A DNA stretch of 64,000 bases from contig MSGT01000061.1 of NCBI GenBank assembly GCA_001940825.1, positions 87,742 to 151,741 of the forward strand, written 5' to 3'. How positions within the stretch are numbered: position 1 is the first letter of the stretch; each line of letters opens with the position of its first letter. A program made the translations under genes and the position numbers. The notes beneath the pieces are model-generated. The model searched no databases. It was not told the origin of the DNA and saw nothing but the letters and a program-made list of their open reading frames with translations. Shown in pieces: positions 59,606 to 64,000 of this stretch. Source of the DNA: Sphaerochaeta sp. Phil3 (lineage in GTDB: Bacteria; Spirochaetota; Spirochaetia; Sphaerochaetales; Sphaerochaetaceae).

Positions 59606-60733
59606 ATGCGTATAGGAAAGCCTTTCTTGATTGCCGCTTTGGTTGTTCTGGTGATTGGTACATGTCTTGTGTACTTTTTGGCCCAGAAGTCCGATTCCGA
59701 TTACAAGGACCTCCAGTATGCCGCCGCACGGCGCATGGAGGAGGCCGAATCGTTCTTGAAGGAACGTATCGTGTCCCTTGGAATCCCTTTCGAGGACACT
59801 GATTTGAACTCCACCGGTTTGATTGGGCCAGAGTTCACTGAACTTACATCCACACCTGGGGACGAAAAGGCAAAGAGATCGGCCTTGAATCCATTGTTCT
59901 CCGCCGCCATGGTGCGCTATTTCCATGAAGCGGGCTTGGAGAAGGGAAGTGTAGTCGCTGTTGGAGCAAGCGGCTCGTTCCCAGGCTTCGTAATTGCAGT
60001 GCTTACCGCCGCAACGGAGATGGAGCTTGATACAAGGCTCATCGTTTCATGTGGTGCAAGCATGCACGGTGCAACACGGGTGGAGTACAACGTCTTCGAC
60101 ATAGTAGGGGATCTTCTGGATGCTGGGCTTGTTGACTGCAACGTCCTTGCCGTATCGCCCGGAAGTGCAAACGACAAGGGCGGTGGGGTGTTCGAGGATT
60201 TCCTTTACTTTGGAAGTGCAGATCTTTCAGTGAATCTGTGCAAGGCCGCCTCCTCTAGGTTTGATGCTGAGTTCATCTACTATGATGACCTGGCTCAGAA
60301 CATAGTCCATAGAAAAGAGCTCTATGGTGACGATGTGGACCTCTTTGTGAATATCGGTGGTGCCGCTGTAAACAACGGAACCAGCTCCTATTCGTTGGCG
60401 TTTCAACAGGGTCTGGTGATGCCTGACCAAGCTCCAGAGGCCCCTTCCTCTCCAACCCGCGGCTTGAACTATGAGTTCTCCTCAATTGGCGTTCCCGTCA
60501 TAAATCTTTTGAATGTGAAGCTTCTATGCCAAGAGAACGGAATTACATTCGACCCTGTGCCGTTGCCTTCAGTGGCTTCGTTCGATTCGTTCGATTGGCC
60601 AGGCCTTCAGACCGTTTCATATAACAAGTTCATTGCTTTTGGAACGCTTGCCGTCGCATTTGGCGTGCTTGCTGCAGGTGTCGTCGTCGATGTGAGGAAA
60701 AGAAGGATTCTGAAGAAGGAGAGTTGCAAGTGA
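59606..60733 (+). CDS. pgsW: Poly-gamma-glutamate system protein (PgsW)
   Basis: The ~375-residue protein has a transmembrane segment at each end (FLIAALVVLVIGTCLVYFLA; FIAFGTLAVAFGVLAAGVVV) around a periplasmic domain (VVAVGASGSFPGFVIAVLTAA; LDTRLIVSCGASMHGATR; SPGSANDKGGG). This matches the protein found with pgsB and pgsC in clusters lacking pgsA. Its role is unknown. ATG 59606 is chosen over a TTG four codons earlier. Confidence 0.85.
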   Translation: MRIGKPFLIAALVVLVIGTCLVYFLAQKSDSDYKDLQYAAARRMEEAESFLKERIVSLGIPFEDTDLNSTGLIGPEFTELTSTPGDEKAKRSALNPLFSAAMVRYFHEAGLEKGSVVAVGASGSFPGFVIAVLTAATEMELDTRLIVSCGASMHGATRVEYNVFDIVGDLLDAGLVDCNVLAVSPGSANDKGGGVFEDFLYFGSADLSVNLCKAASSRFDAEFIYYDDLAQNIVHRKELYGDDVDLFVNIGGAAVNNGTSSYSLAFQQGLVMPDQAPEAPSSPTRGLNYEFSSIGVPVINLLNVKLLCQENGITFDPVPLPSVASFDSFDWPGLQTVSYNKFIAFGTLAVAFGVLAAGVVVDVRKRRILKKESCK

Positions 60734-61767
60734 GGAGAATCCTTGGCCTTGTCTGTTTTGTCCTCTTTATGCTGTGCCTCCTTTTTGGATGTTCTTCTTC
60801 CGCCGGTGTCGTAGATGGCGGCAACGTCGTCAATGATGAAGTTCTTGGCAGTGATGGCAGACCGCTGGTGGTTGGGATTGCATGGAGGCAGGATGTGAAG
60901 AGTTCTGCTTTCATGCGGGTCGTCGATTATTTCTCCTCTGCTGGCTTTGAAGTCGTTGTTTTGGGCCAGACCACTTCTTCGTCCCTTGGATACTATCCTG
61001 ATGGGACTTTGTCCGATACCTATGTCAATCTTGATTTCTCCTTGACGGATGAGTGTGTGGAGATCCTTAGAACTTGTTCCGTGGATGTTCCTTCAGGGGT
61101 TTCAGATGTGGATTTGATTGTATTTACAGGTGGCGAGGATGTATCTCCAACGCTGTATGGAAAACCCTTTGATATGGATTCCTTGGACTTTTCAGACATG
61201 TATGTCTACAATGCCAATCGTGATGTCTCGGACTACCTTCTTATGCGCTATGCTTTGGACAACGATATCCCTGTTTTGGGAATATGCCGTGGAATGCAGA
61301 TGCTTGCAATTGCAACCGGCTATTGTTTGATAGAAGACATACCTTCGTACTATACTTCAAACGGGGTGTCTGATGCTGCCATGCACAGAGCTGTGGATGG
61401 AGGCTATTCGTTCCATGATGTCTTTGTCGAAAGCTCTGACAGCCATGGCCTATTTGAAGCAAGTGAGGTTTTCACCGTTGCCTCGTCACACCACCAAGCG
61501 GTGGATATGATCAATACGTACTCAGGCTCTAGTCTGACTTCGTGTGTCTCTTTCACCGCCTTCGACCGCCCTGGCGACTGTCTTGGTGGTCTTGGGTGCC
61601 CTGAAGGTGTCTGCATCGTAGAGGTCATGGAACGTACTGACAAACTCTTTGCCGTTGGCATCCAGTTCCATCCTGAATACTTCGTAGACCACCATGACGG
61701 ACCTGGCCATGAAGCCTCTGTCCGCTTCATAGAAAGACTTAAGAATTTCCTGATGTGCGATTTTTAG
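60730..61767 (+). CDS. Lipoprotein of the gamma-glutamyl hydrolase / class I amidotransferase family (C26)
   Basis: The 345-residue protein starts with a lipobox signal peptide (CFVLFMLCLLFGC). The catalytic triad of C26 peptidases is visible: GICRGMQMLAIATG (Cys), ASSHHQAVD and GIQFHPEY (His, Glu). Members hydrolyse gamma-glutamyl bonds. Being surface-anchored and next to pgsBCW, it may trim or release gamma-polyglutamate. The start is GTG 60730, overlapping the pgsW stop, with AAGGAG 8 bases upstream. Confidence 0.88.
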   Translation: MRRILGLVCFVLFMLCLLFGCSSSAGVVDGGNVVNDEVLGSDGRPLVVGIAWRQDVKSSAFMRVVDYFSSAGFEVVVLGQTTSSSLGYYPDGTLSDTYVNLDFSLTDECVEILRTCSVDVPSGVSDVDLIVFTGGEDVSPTLYGKPFDMDSLDFSDMYVYNANRDVSDYLLMRYALDNDIPVLGICRGMQMLAIATGYCLIEDIPSYYTSNGVSDAAMHRAVDGGYSFHDVFVESSDSHGLFEASEVFTVASSHHQAVDMINTYSGSSLTSCVSFTAFDRPGDCLGGLGCPEGVCIVEVMERTDKLFAVGIQFHPEYFVDHHDGPGHEASVRFIERLKNFLMCDF

Positions 61768-61780
61768 CATTTTTGACTCG

Positions 61781-61804
61781 TTTTCGCACAACAATGTGCG
61801 AAAA
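61781..61804. terminator. Bidirectional terminator between C26 and AlbA genes
   Basis: TTTTCGCACA and TGTGCGAAAA form a perfect 10-bp stem around ACAA; A and T flanks let it work for both convergent genes. Confidence 0.85.
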
Positions 61805-61844
61805 ACTCTAAAAACGAAGCAAAATAGCACATGAACCATTGAAG

Positions 61845-63359
61845 CTACATTGATTGCCTTTGTACTACAACAAATCGTTGGTTTTTTGTTTTGGGCTTTT
61901 CAGGGATTGTGCACCTTAGTATTCCATTATCTATCATGGGTTGGATGTACCTTGACATTATATGATAGCGTGTCATTCCTGAAAAATCTACAAGCTCCTG
62001 GCGTGTTCTTGGAGTTCTACAGAACTCTACTATTTGTTGTTCCAGCGTAATCTTTTTGTTCCTTGCTTGGTCTTGTCCGTATTTGCCATAATCTGGTGCT
62101 TTTTCATGTACTTCATTTGCAGTTGCCGGTTCGTTGTATATGTTGTTCCTGAAAACGACCTTGAATTCCCCTCTTCTTTGGCTGAACTCTGGCCTTGGAA
62201 GTCCTGCATTGCGCATTTCTGAAATCATCGTTGGAATGCCAGAGTATCGGTTCTCTGTGATTCTGAGAAGTTCAAGCATATTGGCAAGTATTGGGTTGCG
62301 TGTTTCCAGTCTGGTTTTTCCAAGTTCATCAACTGCAGCATGCCCATACAGTTCTCCGCTACTCTTTATCTCTATTCGGTCTCTGTACATTTCTATTGAG
62401 ATTGGGGTGTTCTCGGTATAGATGCTGTAATCCCTATGCACCAATGCGTTGAGAATCGCCTCCCTTATTGCGGCGATTGGGTATTCGCTTCTATCCTGTC
62501 TTCTGCCGTTCTTGTCTATTATGGTCATGTTCCTGCTGTTTCGTTTTACGAAATCCACTGCATCGTCCAGCATTTCAGGGATTGCTCCTGTCAATCGTTT
62601 GTTGTCAATGAATCTCTCTTCAAACGGACCTGTATCTCCCATTTCAATTCCTGACAATGAGACTGCGGTTATGCTGAGCTGTGGGAAATATGCCTGGGGA
62701 TACACAGAGAACACCATTATCCCTGCAAGAGTGGGCTTTCCGCTATGTGTCACTCCCATGAGTTCCAATATGTCATTATCGTTTACATTCTCGCTAAGGT
62801 TACGTCTATCTTCTTTGACGGCTTTTATGTATCTTTCAAGCCTTTCCTTGTTGAAGAGTCTCATAGTTGCATTGTCTATGGTTCTAAGCTCGCTTCTTTC
62901 CTGCCTTCTAAAAGCCTCATAGCTATAGATTTCATATTGGGTCATTTGTCTGTCTCCATCTCCAACCCTTACGAAAGAACCTTTTGCGATGCCTGTTCCC
63001 GCGTAGTAGACGGGTCGGTTTGATGCCTCAACTCCTGGAATCTCGGCGCAGACTATAGTTTTTCCTCGGATTTCACACATTGTGATGACTGCTCTTACGG
63101 GAGGCTCCATCTGTAGACAGTTCCCCATTATTTTGCGTTGCACATCATCTGCATCATAAACTCCAACGATTTCAAAATTTGGTTTGTCTGAGACCCCAAA
63201 GACAATCATGCCTCCTGAATCTTGGTTCGAGAACGATGACAGAGTATCGTGGATATGTCTTGGAAAGTCTACATGTGCAGACTTAAGTTCCACTGTCTGT
63301 CTTTCCGCTTTGAAGTGTTGTATATCAGAAACCAGTTGTACCAATTCTTCAGTCTGCAT
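61845..63359 (-). CDS. AlbA_2 (Schlafen-like) domain putative transcriptional regulator
   Basis: The 504-residue protein has an N-terminal AlbA/Schlafen-like domain (TVELKSAHVDFPRHIHDTLSSFSNQDSGGMIVFGVSD), a central HATPase_c_4-like region (REAILNALVHRDYSIYTENTPISIEMYRDRIEIKSSG) and a C-terminal winged helix. It belongs to the group often labelled RecG-like helicase, although no helicase motif is present. Function is unknown; nucleic-acid binding is likely. ATG 63359 has AAAGGAG upstream. Four TTTGCCAA-type motifs precede it. Confidence 0.83.
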   Translation of the reverse strand: MQTEELVQLVSDIQHFKAERQTVELKSAHVDFPRHIHDTLSSFSNQDSGGMIVFGVSDKPNFEIVGVYDADDVQRKIMGNCLQMEPPVRAVITMCEIRGKTIVCAEIPGVEASNRPVYYAGTGIAKGSFVRVGDGDRQMTQYEIYSYEAFRRQERSELRTIDNATMRLFNKERLERYIKAVKEDRRNLSENVNDNDILELMGVTHSGKPTLAGIMVFSVYPQAYFPQLSITAVSLSGIEMGDTGPFEERFIDNKRLTGAIPEMLDDAVDFVKRNSRNMTIIDKNGRRQDRSEYPIAAIREAILNALVHRDYSIYTENTPISIEMYRDRIEIKSSGELYGHAAVDELGKTRLETRNPILANMLELLRITENRYSGIPTMISEMRNAGLPRPEFSQRRGEFKVVFRNNIYNEPATANEVHEKAPDYGKYGQDQARNKKITLEQQIVEFCRTPRTRQELVDFSGMTRYHIMSRYIQPMIDNGILRCTIPEKPKTKNQRFVVVQRQSM

Positions 63360-63371
63360 TTTGACAACTCC

Positions 63372-63475
63372 TTTTGGCAAATATGTCTTAATTATAGCAA
63401 TTTTGTTGCCAAAATCAAGAAATTTGCCAACTTTATTGCTGAAAAGGAGAGCTTGTTACTGGTTTGCCAAAAAAC
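63372..63475 (-). promoter_or_regulatory. Array of TTTGCCAA-type motifs upstream of the AlbA gene
   Basis: TTTTGGCAAAT (63372-63382), GTTGCCAAAA (63405-63414), AATTTGCCAA (63421-63430) and GGTTTGCCAAAA (63461-63472) share a TTTGCCAA core, the first in inverse orientation. This suggests an operator array, perhaps for autoregulation. The first copy overlaps the ribosome-binding region. Confidence 0.55.
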
Positions 63476-63523
63476 TATAGAAATCACTCAACAAGACAAT
63501 ACAAGATAAAAGAGGAGTTGACA

Positions 63524-63664
63524 ATGTGCTGGGGGGGGTATTCTAGACTAAGTCAATTAAAGGGGTGTTTTTCAAATGAAAACAAAACTGTTTTGCTTGG
63601 TATGTGTTGCCTTACTTGTTATGGTAATGGTTTCTTCGTGTACATCCAGTGTCCAGAGGCTTAG
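63524..63664 (+). CDS. Upstream ORF with a G8 tract
   Basis: AGAGGAG lies 6 bases before this ATG, a better site than that of the lipoprotein gene it overlaps out of frame. The 46-codon ORF begins M-C-W-G-G and contains eight consecutive G at 63531-63538. At other tract lengths it would end at a TAA or TAG about 25-35 bases before the lipoprotein start. Probably a regulatory ORF if translated at all. Confidence 0.45.
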   Translation: MCWGGYSRLSQLKGCFSNENKTVLLGMCCLTCYGNGFFVYIQCPEA

Positions 63665-64000
63665 TTCTGATGTGGAAATAGACTTGACAGGGGAGTGGAA
63701 TGATACAGACGTGAGTATTGTATGCAGTTCTCTACTGGATGATTGTCTTTCATCTCCTAGACTTGCAAAGTTCGAATCCGAGAATGGTCGCCTTCCTTAT
63801 ATTGTTGTTGGCAATTTCAGAAACGACAGCGAAGAGCATATCGATACATCAATAATAACGTCAAAGATGCAGAAAGCAATAATTGACAGCGGCAAGGCCG
63901 ACTTTATTGTAGATATTAAAAGAAGGCAGGAGACTAGGTCTGAAATCATGGACCAACAGGCATGGTCGAACTATGACAGTGCTAAGAGTGTTGCGAACGA
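63576..64000 (+). CDS. LpoB-like lipoprotein, 3' end outside the window
   Basis: A lipoprotein signal peptide (MKTKLFCLVCVALLVMVMVSSC) is followed by SSDVEIDLTGEWNDTDVSIVCSSLLDDCL and LPYIVVGNFRNDSEEHIDTSIITSKMQKAIIDSGKADFI, the pattern of LpoB, the outer-membrane activator of penicillin-binding protein 1B, and of related PF13036 lipoproteins. The role in this organism is unproven. At least 141 residues are present and the frame is open at the window end. The ribosome-binding site (AAAGGGG) is 10-11 bases from the ATG. Confidence 0.8.
   Translation, partial: MKTKLFCLVCVALLVMVMVSSCTSSVQRLSSDVEIDLTGEWNDTDVSIVCSSLLDDCLSSPRLAKFESENGRLPYIVVGNFRNDSEEHIDTSIITSKMQKAIIDSGKADFIVDIKRRQETRSEIMDQQAWSNYDSAKSVAN

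Noticed and set aside
61845-63359. RecG helicase annotation for the AlbA-domain gene
   Set aside because: No Walker A or helicase motif is present; the label is a common misannotation of this family.
1-64000. tRNA, rRNA or known riboswitch
   Set aside because: No cloverleaf with a proper T-loop, rRNA segment or recognisable riboswitch core was found by eye; GTTCGAATCC-like strings occur only inside coding genes.

Overview
The window looks like a chromosome segment of a host-associated, anaerobic spirochaete (Spirochaetota, Treponema/Sphaerochaeta-like). This is inferred from gene content: a trimeric [FeFe] hydrogenase, a fused ECF ATPase, a YoaP-type acetyltransferase, tandem C69 dipeptidases and pgsBCW. 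No rRNA or tRNA is present to confirm the taxon. No CRISPR array or insertion sequence was seen.

Region 1-11.4 kb is accessory. It opens with a diversity-generating retroelement (DGR): the last codons of a variable protein, avd, an Asn-codon-rich template repeat and a reverse transcriptase. Then come two zinc-binding proteins of unknown role (one with a SWIM finger), a shortened GNAT, a Fic protein, a 5'-truncated AAA/DUF4143 pseudogene with an intact paralogue, and an S41 peptidase. Gene remnants and degenerate short-period repeats fill the gaps.

Region 11.4-33.1 kb holds several metabolic units. They are an AONS/SPT-type PLP enzyme with a divergent TetR, a methyltransferase, a Zn/Mn ABC importer with a palindromic operator, and a DUF3842 protein. 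Next is an operon of GntR, PfkB kinase, ECF S component, fused EcfAA', EcfT and ADP-ribosylglycohydrolase, which looks like uptake and breakdown of a ribosylated compound. An orphan vsr, hydCBA, a VapBC-like pair, and an M48 protease with a phosphoesterase lipoprotein follow.

Region 33.2-48.1 kb carries an Fbp/Afu-type ABC importer with a phosphopentomutase-like enzyme and a mutarotase, divergent from a LacI regulator. It is followed by a methylthioadenosine disposal cluster: deaminase, purine nucleoside phosphorylase, MtnA and class II aldolase. Together these form a complete predicted route from MTA or 5'-deoxyadenosine to DHAP plus a small aldehyde. A PhoB/PhoR-like two-component system comes next.

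Region 48.4-61.8 kb is a 13-gene co-directional block: a secreted DUF6305-like protein, an IT-superfamily transporter with a 57-aa membrane protein, a membrane-anchored succinylglutamate-desuccinylase-like enzyme, three exported C69 peptidases alternating with two paralogous lipoproteins, pgsB, pgsC, pgsW and a lipoprotein of the gamma-glutamyl hydrolase (C26) family. This is the best candidate for an uncharacterised system, perhaps cell-surface gamma-glutamyl or acyl-glutamate polymer and peptide metabolism. The window ends with an AlbA-domain regulator under a repeated TTTGCCAA motif and a LpoB-like lipoprotein preceded by an upstream ORF carrying a G8 tract.

Several genes lack a Shine-Dalgarno sequence and have a -10 hexamer 7 bp before the start codon, which suggests leaderless transcripts.
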